DNA from: PALSA-600 sp037142875
GTDB lineage: Bacteria; Actinomycetota; Thermoleophilia; Gaiellales; Gaiellaceae
Reading direction: 5' to 3'
DNA: 64,000 bases
Assembly: GCA_037142875.1 (NCBI GenBank)
Contig: JBAWZV010000002.1
Span: forward strand, 186,001-250,000
This document shows positions 32,887 to 41,800 of the stretch, piece by piece (the first letter of the stretch is position 1; the number at the start of each line of letters is the position of its first letter). The notes under the pieces were generated by a model. The model ran no database searches and was not told the DNA's origin. It was given only the letters and a program-made list of their open reading frames with translations. The position numbers were made by a program, and so were the translations under genes.

Positions 32887-34659
32887 CTACCCTGACGTCG
32901 GGAGCGCGAGGACGAACGTTGCGCCCTCTCCAGGCTTCGAGGCGACGGTGAGCGTGCCACCGTGTGCCTCGGCGATGCCGCGTGCGATGTAGAGGCCGAG
33001 ACCCGTTCCGGGCTTGAAGGACGTTCCGCGCACCCGACCGAATCGCTCGAAGATCAGCTCAGCATCCTCGGGAGCGATACCCGGACCATGATCGGCGACC
33101 TCGACCCGCACCGTCCCGTTCACGCTCGCTATGCGAACGTTGACCTGGGCGCCGTCAGCGCCGTACTTCAGCGCGTTGTCGACGAGGTTGGTGATCACCT
33201 GACGAAGGCGTGCTCCGTCAGCGCGGAGCAGGGGTACCGGATCGGGGATCGTCGCGACGACTCGTGAGCCCGCCCCGCCGAGAGCGGCCGCTGCAACGGA
33301 CTCGCGAACGAGCTCGCAGACGTCGACCGGAGCGAACGTGTAGCTGAACGTGCCAGCCCCGATCCGGGCACTGTCGAGTACCTCACCGACCATCGCAGCC
33401 AGCCGGTCGGTCTCATTCGCGATCAAGGCGAGGAACGCGTCGCGCTGATCGGGATCGAGCTCGCGCCAGCTCTTCTGGAGCGTCCGGGCAGAGCCGATCA
33501 CCGCAGCCAGCGGTGTCCGAACCTCATGCGAGACGAGCGAGACGAAGTCGGCGCGCATGGTCGACAGCCGACGGAGCTCCTCGACCGTCTCCCGCTCAGC
33601 CTCGTAGGCGCGGATGTTCTGCGCCGCGGCCGCGACAAAGCGGCCGAGTAGACCGACGAACTGGACATCCGACTCGTGGAAGGCATCGCTCTCGCACCGA
33701 TAGACGGCGAGCATCCCGATCGTGCAGGTCCCCGTGTCGAGCGGGACAGCCACCGAGGAACGCACCCTGAGACCACTGAGCTCCCGCTCGTCGGTGTACT
33801 GCGCCGCATCGAGATTGCGCCGGTGGACCGCACGTCCCGTCGCAACCACCTGCTCAAGCAGCGTTCCCCCGATCGGATGCTCAACGACCGCCACCCCTTG
33901 GCTCTCGACCCCGAGCCCTGTCGACGCCATCACCCGAGCCTGCTCGTCCTCGGCGAGCACGATCGTGACCCGGTCGTACGGCAGCAGTGCGCGAAGCTCG
34001 AACATGAACGCACCGAATGCCTCGCCGACCTCGAGCGACGAGGCGAGCGCGCGGGCGCAGCGATTGACCGCGTTGGCCAGGTCAGCACGATGACGGAGCT
34101 CGTCTCGGAGAGCTTCGGCCTCGGTCGCTCGCGCCTCGGCGTGAGCGCCTTCTGCTGCCAACCGGCGCACGAGCCACGCGACGATCAGGGCGATGACAAG
34201 CTCGAACGCCGTCTGGAAGCCGACGAGCTTCCAGCTGTACGGCACCGCGATCTCACGCGAGCGCAGCCGCTCGAAGCCAGCGACGATGGGCGCCGAGACC
34301 GCCGCAAGGACGAGGCCGCCGACAAGCTGAAACCGCACGCACGCAGCCGCGAGGTCGATGTAGAGGAGCTGCTGGATCGGGAGCCCCCGCTCGAAGCTGT
34401 AGACGAGCACGTAGGCCGTCACGACTGCTGTGTCGAAGACCTGTGCGACGACGCTCTGGGCGATCTGATGACGGGCCGCGACCTCGAGCCTCGCAAAGGC
34501 GAACAGCACAACAGCACCGGCAGCGAAGAGTCCTGTCGTCACCCATGCCCAGAGCTCCCAACCGGCCGGGTAGTGCGCGAGCGCGACAGCCGCGAGCGCG
34601 AACGGGAGCGCAACGAGGCGGACGAGTGAGATCCAGCGTTCCAGACCTCTCAGCTGCAT
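32887..34659 (-). CDS. multi-span sensor histidine kinase with GAF domain
   Basis: A 590-residue kinase. The first 190 residues hold about six membrane helices with no large external loop. A short coiled coil follows, then a GAF domain (about 215-365, LLPYDRVTIVLAEDEQARVM and SVAVPLDTGTCTIGMLAVYR), HisKA with His in SLVSHEVRTPL (about 390-400) and HATPase (DNALKYGADG, DHGPGIAPED, GTGLGLYIARGIAEAHGG). No response regulator is adjacent. The start overlaps queG by 10 bases. It may sense a membrane or small-molecule cue. Confidence 0.92.
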   Translation of the reverse strand: MQLRGLERWISLVRLVALPFALAAVALAHYPAGWELWAWVTTGLFAAGAVVLFAFARLEVAARHQIAQSVVAQVFDTAVVTAYVLVYSFERGLPIQQLLYIDLAAACVRFQLVGGLVLAAVSAPIVAGFERLRSREIAVPYSWKLVGFQTAFELVIALIVAWLVRRLAAEGAHAEARATEAEALRDELRHRADLANAVNRCARALASSLEVGEAFGAFMFELRALLPYDRVTIVLAEDEQARVMASTGLGVESQGVAVVEHPIGGTLLEQVVATGRAVHRRNLDAAQYTDERELSGLRVRSSVAVPLDTGTCTIGMLAVYRCESDAFHESDVQFVGLLGRFVAAAAQNIRAYEAERETVEELRRLSTMRADFVSLVSHEVRTPLAAVIGSARTLQKSWRELDPDQRDAFLALIANETDRLAAMVGEVLDSARIGAGTFSYTFAPVDVCELVRESVAAAALGGAGSRVVATIPDPVPLLRADGARLRQVITNLVDNALKYGADGAQVNVRIASVNGTVRVEVADHGPGIAPEDAELIFERFGRVRGTSFKPGTGLGLYIARGIAEAHGGTLTVASKPGEGATFVLALPTSG

Positions 34660-35651
34660 CTGTCCGCCAGGCGGCCGATTGCCCAGGAGGCGTGCTCGGC
34701 GAGCAACTCGTCCTCCCCGTCCGCATACGGCGCGAGCGCCGCACGCGTCGACTCGTCTGCGGCACCGACGTTCCCGAGCGCGACGAGCACGTTCCGTCGG
34801 AGCCAGCGCGGGTCGTTGCGAGGCACGTAGAGCCGGGAGAGCCCCTCGAGGAGACCTGCGTCGTCGACGGCGAGCATCTCCACGAGATCGACGTGTGCCG
34901 CTCCGACTGGCAGAGCTGACCGGCGGCCTTCGACACCGGTGTTCCACGGACACACGTCCTGACAGATGTCACACCCGTAGACCTGTGCCCCGAGCGGTGC
35001 GCGGTAGTCGACGGGAGTCGCCTCGGGTACCTGTGTCCAGTACGAGAGGCACCTGGTTGCATCGAGAACGCCGGGCTCGTCGAGGGCGTCCGTCGGGCAG
35101 GCGTCGATACACCTCGTGCAGGAGCCGCAGCCGGCACGCATCGGGTCAGTCGGTTCGATCGCGACCGTCGTGACGAGCGTGCCGAGCACGACCCACGAGC
35201 CGTGCCGCCGCGTGATCACCATCGTGTTCTTGCCGTAGAAGCCCACACCCGACCGGACCGCCGCCTCACGATCGACGTGCTGGTTGGCATCGACGAGCAC
35301 ACGGTACGAGCCGCCGAGTGCCCGTCCAAGCTGGTCGAGGCGCTCGCGGAGCTCTGCGTAGCCGTCGCTCCATGTGTAGCGCGGAAGCCGCCCGAAGCCG
35401 GCAGGTCGCGCTGGCTCCGGGTGCCAGTACGAGAGCGCGACGGAGATCACCGACCGCGCGTCGCCGAGTAGAAGCTCGGGATGGCACGAGACCTCGGGCT
35501 GGGCGATCGTGAACTTCAGGCGGCCGAAGAGGCCACGCGCCCGCCGATCTCGGATGTGCCGTTCAGTCTCCTCGTACGCCTCCGCTCTCGTCACACCGAT
35601 CGCGTCGAAACCGAGCTGCGCTGCGAGATCCTGGAGGTCGAGCGTGATCAC
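34650..35651 (-). CDS. queG: epoxyqueuosine reductase
   Basis: B12- and Fe-S-dependent enzyme for the last queuosine step, reducing epoxyQ to Q in tRNA (333 aa). Two ferredoxin-like 4Fe-4S motifs, CGSCTRCIDACPTDAL and CDICQDVCPWN, and a C-terminal HEAT-like end (LRRNVLVALGN, AEHASWAIGRL) are typical. YGKNTMVI and the conserved Asp-containing LVDANQHVDREAA lie before them. GTG at 35651 chosen by N-terminal similarity; no ribosome site seen. The unrelated sensor kinase gene overlaps its 3' end. Confidence 0.94.
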   Translation of the reverse strand: MITLDLQDLAAQLGFDAIGVTRAEAYEETERHIRDRRARGLFGRLKFTIAQPEVSCHPELLLGDARSVISVALSYWHPEPARPAGFGRLPRYTWSDGYAELRERLDQLGRALGGSYRVLVDANQHVDREAAVRSGVGFYGKNTMVITRRHGSWVVLGTLVTTVAIEPTDPMRAGCGSCTRCIDACPTDALDEPGVLDATRCLSYWTQVPEATPVDYRAPLGAQVYGCDICQDVCPWNTGVEGRRSALPVGAAHVDLVEMLAVDDAGLLEGLSRLYVPRNDPRWLRRNVLVALGNVGAADESTRAALAPYADGEDELLAEHASWAIGRLADRCS

Positions 35652-35689
35652 AGACGGAAGTGTGACGCCTCGATGAGCGTGCCGCCTCG

Positions 35690-35986
35690 CTAGAAGCCGA
35701 GGATGAACTTCGCGTCTTCGGACATCCTGTCGGGTGTCCACGGAGGCTCAAAGGTCAGCTCCGGCGTGACGTCCTCGACACCCGGCATCTCGCGCACCAC
35801 GCGCACGATGTCCTCCTCGATCATCTGGCCGGCCGGGCAGCCCATCGATGTGAGCGTGTAACTCACCTTGATGTTCGCCCCGTCCACCTCGACGTCGCAG
35901 AGCAGTCCGAGATCGACGATGTCCATTCCCAGCTCGGGATCCTCGACCTGCTTGAGGGCCTCAATGACCTCTTCACGTGTTGGCAT
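35690..35986 (-). CDS. MIP18/DUF59-family Fe-S cluster assembly factor (SufT/PaaD-like)
   Basis: A 98-residue protein: EEVIEALKQVEDPELGMDIVDLGLL is the DPE.....VDLG signature, then TLTSMGCPAG with the conserved Cys and a C-terminal PPWTPDRMSEDAKFILGF end. Members help load Fe-S clusters or act in ring hydroxylation; the stand-alone form is SufT-like. It lies 38 bases upstream of queG, an Fe-S enzyme, on the same strand, which suits a maturation role. A leaderless-type box precedes it. Confidence 0.9.
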   Translation of the reverse strand: MPTREEVIEALKQVEDPELGMDIVDLGLLCDVEVDGANIKVSYTLTSMGCPAGQMIEEDIVRVVREMPGVEDVTPELTFEPPWTPDRMSEDAKFILGF

Positions 35987-35992
35987 AGCCAC

Positions 35993-35998
35993 AGGGTA
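35993..35998 (-). promoter_or_regulatory. leaderless -10 box of the MIP18-queG unit
   Basis: TACCCT ends 6 bases before the ATG at 35986. Confidence 0.5.
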
Positions 35999-36070
35999 GC
36001 CGTGACTCGTCGGCGAGGTCGGGGCCGCGGGAGCGCCGCCTTCGTGAGGAGCGGCGTCCGAGGGCGCCGA

Positions 36071-36076
36071 TAGCCT
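36071..36076 (+). promoter_or_regulatory. leaderless -10 box of the nuclease-fold gene/hpt unit
   Basis: TAGCCT ends 7 bases before the GTG at 36084, supporting GTG as the true start. Confidence 0.5.
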
Positions 36077-36083
36077 GTTCTCC

Positions 36084-36452
36084 GTGCAGCCCGAAACGCC
36101 TGGTTTTGAGGCATATCGAGGTGAAGGAACCCCACGCTTCGTCAACGAGGCGGAGTTCGAGTACGCAAAAATCCTCGACTACTACGCGATTCCGTGGCTC
36201 TACGAGCCGCATACGTTCGTGCTCGCGCGCGACGACGAGGGCCGCGTCGTCGAGGCGTTCACCCCGGACTTCTACCTCCCGGAGCAGGATCTGTACCTCG
36301 AGGTCACCGTGATGAAGCAGGCGCTCGTCACTCGCAAGAACCGCAAGCTCCGCAAGCTCAAGCAGCTCTACCCGGATGTGCGGATCAAGCTCTTCTACGA
36401 ACGCGACTTCGCTCGGCTCGCATCGCGGTACGGGCTTCGTAAGGCATCCTGA
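36084..36452 (+). CDS. small PD-(D/E)xK nuclease-fold protein
   Basis: A 122-residue protein. NEAEFEYAKILDYYAIPWLY (20-39), a following EPHTF, then FTPDFYLPEQDLYLEVTVMK (59-78), have the layout of restriction-endonuclease-like folds: an early Glu, PD before the second strand and E-x-(K) on the third. Here the third position is Thr (LEVT), with a Lys three residues on, so catalysis is uncertain. The rest (RKNRKLRKLKQLYPDVRIKL) is a basic helix and strand. Its stop overlaps the proposed CTG start of hpt (CTGA). It may bind or cut nucleic acid; role unknown. Confidence 0.75.
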   Translation: MQPETPGFEAYRGEGTPRFVNEAEFEYAKILDYYAIPWLYEPHTFVLARDDEGRVVEAFTPDFYLPEQDLYLEVTVMKQALVTRKNRKLRKLKQLYPDVRIKLFYERDFARLASRYGLRKAS

Positions 36453-36994
36453 GCGCCGCGCACCACCACGACGGACGAATCGGCGAGGTCTACCTCGACG
36501 CGGCAGCGCTCGCGACTCGCGTGCGACAGCTCGGCGCCGAGATCGCGCGCGACTACGCGGGGCGCGATCCCGTGCTGGTCGGCTCCCTCAAGGCCTGCGT
36601 GCCGTTCGTCACTGACCTCTCGCGCGCGATCCCGATCGCCCACTCGCTCGACTTCATCGAGCTTGCCGGCTACGGCACCACCGACCTCGGCGGACACGAG
36701 CGGATCCGCTTCCTCAAGGATCTCGACATCGAGATCGCGGGCCGAGACGTGATCCTCGTTGATGAGGTCGTCGATACCGGGCTGACGCTGCACTACCTGT
36801 GTCGTGCGTTCGCGCTGCGCTTGCCTGAGTCGCTCAACGCTGCCGTGCTCTTCGAGCGCCCATATCGACGTCTCGTCGACGACCTCCCGATCCGCTATCT
36901 CGGCTTCACGGTGCCCGACGAGTTCTTTGCCGGCTACGGGTTCGACCTCGACGAACGGTTCCGCAACCTTCCCGACCTGCACCTCGTCGTCTAG
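36449..36994 (+). CDS. hpt: hypoxanthine-guanine phosphoribosyltransferase, apparent CTG start
   Basis: Purine salvage enzyme (181 aa) making IMP/GMP from the base and PRPP. The PRPP-binding loop is VILVDEVVDTGLTL; GSLKACVPFVTDL and DFIELAGYG are typical earlier blocks. The conserved N-terminal stretch IGEVYLDAAALATRVRQLGA lies upstream of the first GTG (36521), and no ATG, GTG or TTG exists between the in-frame stop at 36440 and that point. CTG at 36449 lies in a CTGA overlap with the upstream gene, with AAGG at 6 bases. I therefore propose CTG initiation by coupling. If wrong, the protein lacks its first 24 residues. Confidence 0.85.
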   Translation: MSAAHHHDGRIGEVYLDAAALATRVRQLGAEIARDYAGRDPVLVGSLKACVPFVTDLSRAIPIAHSLDFIELAGYGTTDLGGHERIRFLKDLDIEIAGRDVILVDEVVDTGLTLHYLCRAFALRLPESLNAAVLFERPYRRLVDDLPIRYLGFTVPDEFFAGYGFDLDERFRNLPDLHLVV

Positions 36995-37013
36995 ATCTCG
37001 GCCATGCGGCATT

Positions 37014-37029
37014 TTTAGGCACGGCTAAA
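37014..37029. promoter_or_regulatory. palindromic operator TTTAG-N6-CTAAA at mntH
   Basis: Arms at 37014-37018 and 37025-37029. The sequence TTTAGGCACGGCTAAA resembles DtxR/IdeR/MntR-type metal-regulator boxes, and it overlaps the TAAACT -10-like box (37026-37031). Manganese-dependent repression of mntH is the simple reading. Confidence 0.5.
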
Positions 37030-37031
37030 CT
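37026..37031 (+). promoter_or_regulatory. leaderless -10 box of mntH
   Basis: TAAACT ends 8 bases before the mntH ATG and lies within the palindromic operator. Confidence 0.45.
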
Positions 37032-37039
37032 CGCGGGGT

Positions 37040-38320
37040 ATGACCACCCGATACGGCGTCCCGGATCCGCTACCCCCCGGGCTCCGAACCGTCGACGAGG
37101 CGCTTCACCGCACTCGATTCCGGATCCTTCCGTTCCTCGGTCCGGCGTTCATCGCGTGCATCGCGTACATCGACCCCGGGAACTTCGCGACGAACATCGC
37201 CGGCGGCTCGACGTTTGGATACACGCTCGTCTGGGTGATCGTCGTCTCGAACCTGATGGCGATGCTGATCCAGACGCTGTCGGCGAAGCTCGGAATCGCA
37301 ACCGGCAAGAACCTGCCGGAGGTCTGCCGCGAGGAGTTCGCACCGCGGACGGCGTTCCTCCTCTGGCTGCAGGCGGAGGCCATCGCCATGGCAACCGACC
37401 TGGCCGAGTTCCTCGGTGCAGCGATCGGGTTTCACCTCCTCTTCGGCTTCGCCCTGCTCCCCTCGACGGCACTCACCGCCGTGGCCGCCTTTGCGATCCT
37501 CGGCCTCCAGCGGTTCGGCTTCCGCCCGTTTGAGGCGGTGATCGCCGCGCTCGTCGGCGTGATCGGCCTCTGCTACCTCGCGGAGCTCTTCTACTCAAAA
37601 CCCGACCTCGGCGCGGCCGCACAGCATGCGGTCATTCCGTCGTTCCAGGGCTCCGAGTCGGTGCTGCTCGCAGTCGGAATCCTGGGCGCCACCGTGATGC
37701 CGCACGTGATCTACCTCCACTCGGCGCTCACGCAGGACCGCATCGTCGCCGAGACCGAGAAGGACGCCCAGACGCTCCTGCGCTACACGCGCATCGACGT
37801 GGTGATCGCGATGTCGCTCGCGGGGGTGATCAATCTGGCGATGCTCGTGATGGCGGCGAGCACGTTCTGGAAGAGCGGCCTATCGAACGTCAACTCGCTC
37901 GAGGGCGCCCACCGTACGCTCGAGCCGATCCTCGGGAGCACGGCGGGTGTGCTGTTCGCGATCGCGCTCCTCGGCTCCGGACTTTCGTCGTCGGCCGTCG
38001 GGACGCTCTCGGGCCAGGTTGTGATGCAGGGCTTCATCCGCCGCCAGATCCCCGTCGGGGTGCGACGGCTCGTCACGATGATCCCCGCGTTCGTCGTCGC
38101 GTCGATCGGCGTCGATCCATCACGGACGCTCGTGTTGTCACAGGTCGTGCTCTCGTTCGGCATCCCGTTCGCGCTGATCCCGCTCGTCCGTTTCACCGCG
38201 CGGAAGGACCTGATGGGGGCACTCGTCAACCGCCGGTCAACCACCGCGGCGGCAGTCGCGGTCGCAGGCGTGATCGTCGCGCTGAACGTGTTCCTCGTCG
38301 TTCAGACGTTCGGCGGCTGA
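37040..38320 (+). CDS. mntH: Nramp-family divalent metal (Mn2+) transporter
   Basis: Proton-coupled manganese importer (426 aa, about eleven membrane helices). The metal-binding motifs are present: YIDPGNFATNIAGG in helix 1 (Asp-Pro-Gly-Asn) and GATVMPHVIYLHSAL in helix 6 with Met-Pro-His. The Met of AxMP favours Mn/Fe over Mg. Upstream palindrome suggests metal control. Convergent with the M23 peptidase, 8 bases apart. Confidence 0.94.
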   Translation: MTTRYGVPDPLPPGLRTVDEALHRTRFRILPFLGPAFIACIAYIDPGNFATNIAGGSTFGYTLVWVIVVSNLMAMLIQTLSAKLGIATGKNLPEVCREEFAPRTAFLLWLQAEAIAMATDLAEFLGAAIGFHLLFGFALLPSTALTAVAAFAILGLQRFGFRPFEAVIAALVGVIGLCYLAELFYSKPDLGAAAQHAVIPSFQGSESVLLAVGILGATVMPHVIYLHSALTQDRIVAETEKDAQTLLRYTRIDVVIAMSLAGVINLAMLVMAASTFWKSGLSNVNSLEGAHRTLEPILGSTAGVLFAIALLGSGLSSSAVGTLSGQVVMQGFIRRQIPVGVRRLVTMIPAFVVASIGVDPSRTLVLSQVVLSFGIPFALIPLVRFTARKDLMGALVNRRSTTAAAVAVAGVIVALNVFLVVQTFGG

Positions 38321-38328
38321 GAGGTGCG

Positions 38329-39510
38329 CTACAGGTAGCCGAGGGGATCGACGGGGTTTCCGTCAATCCGCACCTCGAAGTGCAGATGCGGGCCCGTGCA
38401 GTGACCCGTGCAGCCGACGTAGCCGATCACCTGCCCCTGAGTGACCTGCTGACCGCAGGCGACGGCGATCGAGTTCTGATGCCCATAGGCAGTCGCGAGG
38501 TTCCCCCCGTTGTCGATGACGACGAGGTTGCCGTAGCCCTCTTCCCAGCCGCAGTAGATGACGGTGCCGGCGGCCGCCGCCTCAATCGGCGTGCCGGTAT
38601 TTGCGCCAACGTCGATCCCCTCGTGCATCCGACCCCACCGCCAGCCATACGGGCTTGTGACAGGTCCGCTGACCGGCCAGATCAGGCCGGCACTCGACGG
38701 CGTCGCCGTGGGGCCTGCGGCGTGCGTTGCCTGGGCGGCACGGATCTGCGCTGCGAGCTGATTGCTGACAGCGTTGAGCGCGTCGATCTCCTCGGCCTCT
38801 GAGCGCTCTGCGGATGTCAGCTGGTCGAGAGCGACAAGCTTCTGATGTTGCGTGGCAGCGAGCGAGTTCCTCGCTCCGAGCAGCGTGTTCCGTGCAGCGT
38901 TCTCCTGGGCTGCGCGAGCGGCGATCGTGCGCTGCTCGCCGCGAACTGTCGCGCGCAGCGTGATTGTTCGAGTGCGCGCCTTTCGCATCGACACCTTGGC
39001 AGTTGCGACCTGCGTCGCGATCGAGCGATCCTCACGGCCGATAAGCGCGACGTAGTCAGCTTGCGCGATCACGTCGTCGATCGAGCGAGCACCGAAGATG
39101 AAGTCGAGCGTCGACGGTTCACCCAGCTCGTAGATCGTGATGAGCCGCTTGTTCAAGCGTCGGATGGAGAAGGCGTACTCCTTCCGGAGCCCGACGAGCC
39201 GCCGGGTCTGCATCGCGTAGAGCGCAGCCAGGCTGTGGAGGCGCTGCCGATGCAGGTCGAGGTCGCGTTGGAGCGTCGACAGCCGAAGCGAGACGTCGCC
39301 GACCTTGGCCTCGAGCGACCGGATCTGGCCTGTTGTGTCCGCGATCTGGCTCCGGAGCGTCGACTCGCTCTCGCGCTGGGAGGCAAGTCGCAGGTGGAGC
39401 TGCTGGATCTTCTGGTCGACCTGCTGCTTGTGCGTGTGGACGTCGTCTCCGAACGCCGGCGTTGCGATGACGCCGAGAACCACGAACGCGAGCATGAGTC
39501 TTGTCGTCAT
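38329..39510 (-). CDS. secreted coiled-coil M23 peptidase (EnvC-like)
   Basis: A 393-residue protein with a signal peptide (cleaved after about residue 21), a long coiled coil (about 25-255) and a C-terminal M23/LytM domain (about 270-393). Zinc ligands are intact: MHEGIDVGA (His..Asp) and GPHLHFEVR (His-x-His), so it can be an active glycyl endopeptidase or D,D-endopeptidase rather than a pure activator like EnvC. The catalytic domain has several cysteines (YCGWEEG, VACGQQ, GCTGHCTGP) that could form disulfides. Likely acts in septal wall splitting. It follows the ccm genes by 28 bases. Confidence 0.9.
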   Translation of the reverse strand: MTTRLMLAFVVLGVIATPAFGDDVHTHKQQVDQKIQQLHLRLASQRESESTLRSQIADTTGQIRSLEAKVGDVSLRLSTLQRDLDLHRQRLHSLAALYAMQTRRLVGLRKEYAFSIRRLNKRLITIYELGEPSTLDFIFGARSIDDVIAQADYVALIGREDRSIATQVATAKVSMRKARTRTITLRATVRGEQRTIAARAAQENAARNTLLGARNSLAATQHQKLVALDQLTSAERSEAEEIDALNAVSNQLAAQIRAAQATHAAGPTATPSSAGLIWPVSGPVTSPYGWRWGRMHEGIDVGANTGTPIEAAAAGTVIYCGWEEGYGNLVVIDNGGNLATAYGHQNSIAVACGQQVTQGQVIGYVGCTGHCTGPHLHFEVRIDGNPVDPLGYL

Positions 39511-39538
39511 CACGACTCAGATTCGGCGGGGACGGCCG

Positions 39539-39844
39539 CTACTCCTCTGTCGGAGACTGCATGGCTGCATCGAGCGCCTGAATTGCCTCGGCAGCCTGAC
39601 GGCGCAGCGGCCCAACGAGACCTCGATAGTCCTCGTCGGTGACCTTGCCTGTGCGGTGATCGAACTCGAGATCCTTGAGCGCCCCGAGGACGTAGTCACG
39701 CTGCTCGATCAAGGCGAGGCGACGTGCAACAGCTGCGGTCGGACCGTCGATCGCAGCGTCGTTCCCTGCGGCGCCTAGGAACGGCACGGCGACGGCCACG
39801 ACGGCCATAACCGCGACCACTCCGGCGATGATCAGACTCGTCAC
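39539..39844 (-). CDS. short CcmI-like cytochrome c biogenesis protein
   Basis: A 101-residue protein: one N-terminal membrane helix (about 3-25), then AVARRLALIEQRDYVLGALKDLEFDHRTGKVTDEDY, the helix-turn seen in the N-terminal part of CcmI, the apocytochrome chaperone. There is no TPR region. Overlaps the ccmF stop (ATGA), so it is coupled to CcmF. Confidence 0.8.
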   Translation of the reverse strand: MTSLIIAGVVAVMAVVAVAVPFLGAAGNDAAIDGPTAAVARRLALIEQRDYVLGALKDLEFDHRTGKVTDEDYRGLVGPLRRQAAEAIQALDAAMQSPTEE

Positions 39845-41796
39845 GTGCGCGCGAGGGAGAGTCGGGCCACGAGACGCCGCTGCTCACGGCCGTCTGGCCA
39901 CATCGCGATGAACGAGCCGAGCAGGAAGACGAACCCCGCCAGCCAGATCAGGTTGACGAGCGGCTTGACGAAGATCTGGAACAGCACCTTGTTGCCCTGG
40001 GTTGAGTCGAAGATGACATAGAAGTCCTCGGCGCGCAGCCAGTTTGTGTGAATTCCGACCTCGCGCGACGGGCCGAGCTGCGTCGAGAGGTTCTGGCCGG
40101 TGAGCATCGTCCCGTGGGCGCGCCCGGAGAGCTCGAGGACTGCCTTGCGAACCAGCGTCGAGTCGGTCTGCGAGATCTCCTGTGTCTGCTGCAGCCGCAC
40201 GTACTTCATCGTGTACCCGTTGACTGTGACCGACTGCCCCGGCGCAAGGGCTATGTCCCTCGTCGTCTGGTAGACGCTCGACCCGGCGATCCCGACTGCG
40301 AGCAGGACGATCGAGGCGTGGACGATGTACCCGCCGTAGCGGCGACGGTTGCGCGACACCAGCTCGAAGAGCGAGCCGGTCGCCCTGGTCCCTCGCACGA
40401 GCTCAACGGCGATCGTGGCCAGCACGAAGGATGAGAAGGTGTAGGCGACGAGCCCCGGGGTCGACGAACCGGCTCCCGCGAACACGAGCAGCACGCCCGA
40501 GACGACGGCCGTGATGATCGGCCAACGGAGGGTCTTGACGAGAGCACGCGTCGAGGTACGGCGCCAGGCGATCAGCGGACCGATGCCCATCAGCAGCAGC
40601 AGCGGGAGCCCGAAGATACGGAGGAAGAAGTCGTAGTACGGCCGGCCGATCGTGCTCTGATGGCCCTGGAAGATCTGGGTCAGGATCGGGAAGATCTCAC
40701 CCCAGAAGATCGTGAGACAGAACGCGACGAGGAACAGGTTGTTGTAGAGGAAGGCCGCCTCACGCGACAGCGGCGATTCGAGCTTCGTCCGTGCCTTCAG
40801 GAGCGGGATGCGCCAGATGATCAAGGCAGTCGAGAAGAGCGTCGTCAGCACGACGAACCCAAGGAACCAGCCACCGATCGAGCTCTTCGCGAAGGAGTGA
40901 ATCGAGTTGACGACCCCGGAACGGGTCAGGAACGTCCCGAACACCGAGAGGCCGAAGGAGAGCGCGACGAGGACCATGTTCCACACGCGGAGCATCCCCT
41001 TGCGTTCCTGGATCATCACTGAGTGGAGGAACGCGGTTGCGGCAAGCCACGGCATCAGTGCGGCGTTCTCGACGGGATCCCAGGCGAAGTAGCCGCCCCA
41101 GCCAACCTCCTCGTAGGCCCAGTGCGAGCCGAGAATCTGTCCAAAACCGAGACACATCCACGCAACGAGCGTCCAGCGGCGCGTCGCGATGATCCAACGC
41201 TCGTCGGTGTGCCCGGAGAGGAGCGCGCCAGCAGCGAAGGCAAACGGGATCGAGAGCCCGACGTAGCCGAGGTAGAGCATCGGGGGGTGCGCGACCATGT
41301 ACGGGTTCTGCAGGCTCGGGACGAGACCCGCGCCGTCGACGACCCGCTGCTGCGTCCCGAACGGGCTCGAGACTGCGACGAGCATGAACGAGAAGAACGT
41401 GGCGATCGCGCCGATCACCGGCACCACCCACACGACGAGATCCTGGAGGAGCTTGCGGTTCAGCGACACAGCAATGGCCGCGTACCCCGTCAGCACGAGG
41501 AGCCAGAGGAGGAGCGAGCCCTCCTGTCCGCCCCAGAAGGCGGTGAGCGAGTACATCCAGTTCAGGTCACGGCTCGTGTGAGCCGCCGCGTACGTGAACG
41601 TGAAGTCATGCCTGACGAGCGCGGCGCCAAGGACAACGCTCGCAACGACCGTGCTGCCGAAGCAGACGATCAGCGCGCGCCGGGCCGAATCGGCGAGGCG
41701 CCGCTGTCCCGTCGCTGCCGCGACGCCACCCGCAACGAGCGCGTAGACCGACAGCCCAAAGCTCACGACGAGTGCTGCGCGACCGAGATCAGCCAT
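39841..41796 (-). CDS. ccmF: cytochrome c haem lyase subunit CcmF
   Basis: A 651-residue membrane protein (about fifteen helices) that transfers haem to apocytochrome c. The tryptophan-rich WWD-type segment is WGGYFAWDPVENAALMPWL, preceded by LGSHWAYEEVGWGG; conserved His in TAFLHSVM and FLTRSGVVNSIHSF. Length is normal. It lies 4 bases after ccmE. CcmABCD, CcmG and CcmH are not in this window. Confidence 0.95.
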   Translation of the reverse strand: MADLGRAALVVSFGLSVYALVAGGVAAATGQRRLADSARRALIVCFGSTVVASVVLGAALVRHDFTFTYAAAHTSRDLNWMYSLTAFWGGQEGSLLLWLLVLTGYAAIAVSLNRKLLQDLVVWVVPVIGAIATFFSFMLVAVSSPFGTQQRVVDGAGLVPSLQNPYMVAHPPMLYLGYVGLSIPFAFAAGALLSGHTDERWIIATRRWTLVAWMCLGFGQILGSHWAYEEVGWGGYFAWDPVENAALMPWLAATAFLHSVMIQERKGMLRVWNMVLVALSFGLSVFGTFLTRSGVVNSIHSFAKSSIGGWFLGFVVLTTLFSTALIIWRIPLLKARTKLESPLSREAAFLYNNLFLVAFCLTIFWGEIFPILTQIFQGHQSTIGRPYYDFFLRIFGLPLLLLMGIGPLIAWRRTSTRALVKTLRWPIITAVVSGVLLVFAGAGSSTPGLVAYTFSSFVLATIAVELVRGTRATGSLFELVSRNRRRYGGYIVHASIVLLAVGIAGSSVYQTTRDIALAPGQSVTVNGYTMKYVRLQQTQEISQTDSTLVRKAVLELSGRAHGTMLTGQNLSTQLGPSREVGIHTNWLRAEDFYVIFDSTQGNKVLFQIFVKPLVNLIWLAGFVFLLGSFIAMWPDGREQRRLVARLSLART

Positions 41797-41800
41797 CAGC

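Noticed and set aside
36521..36994. hpt starting at GTG 36521
   Set aside because: It would remove the conserved N-terminal strand and helix of HPRT that are encoded in frame upstream.
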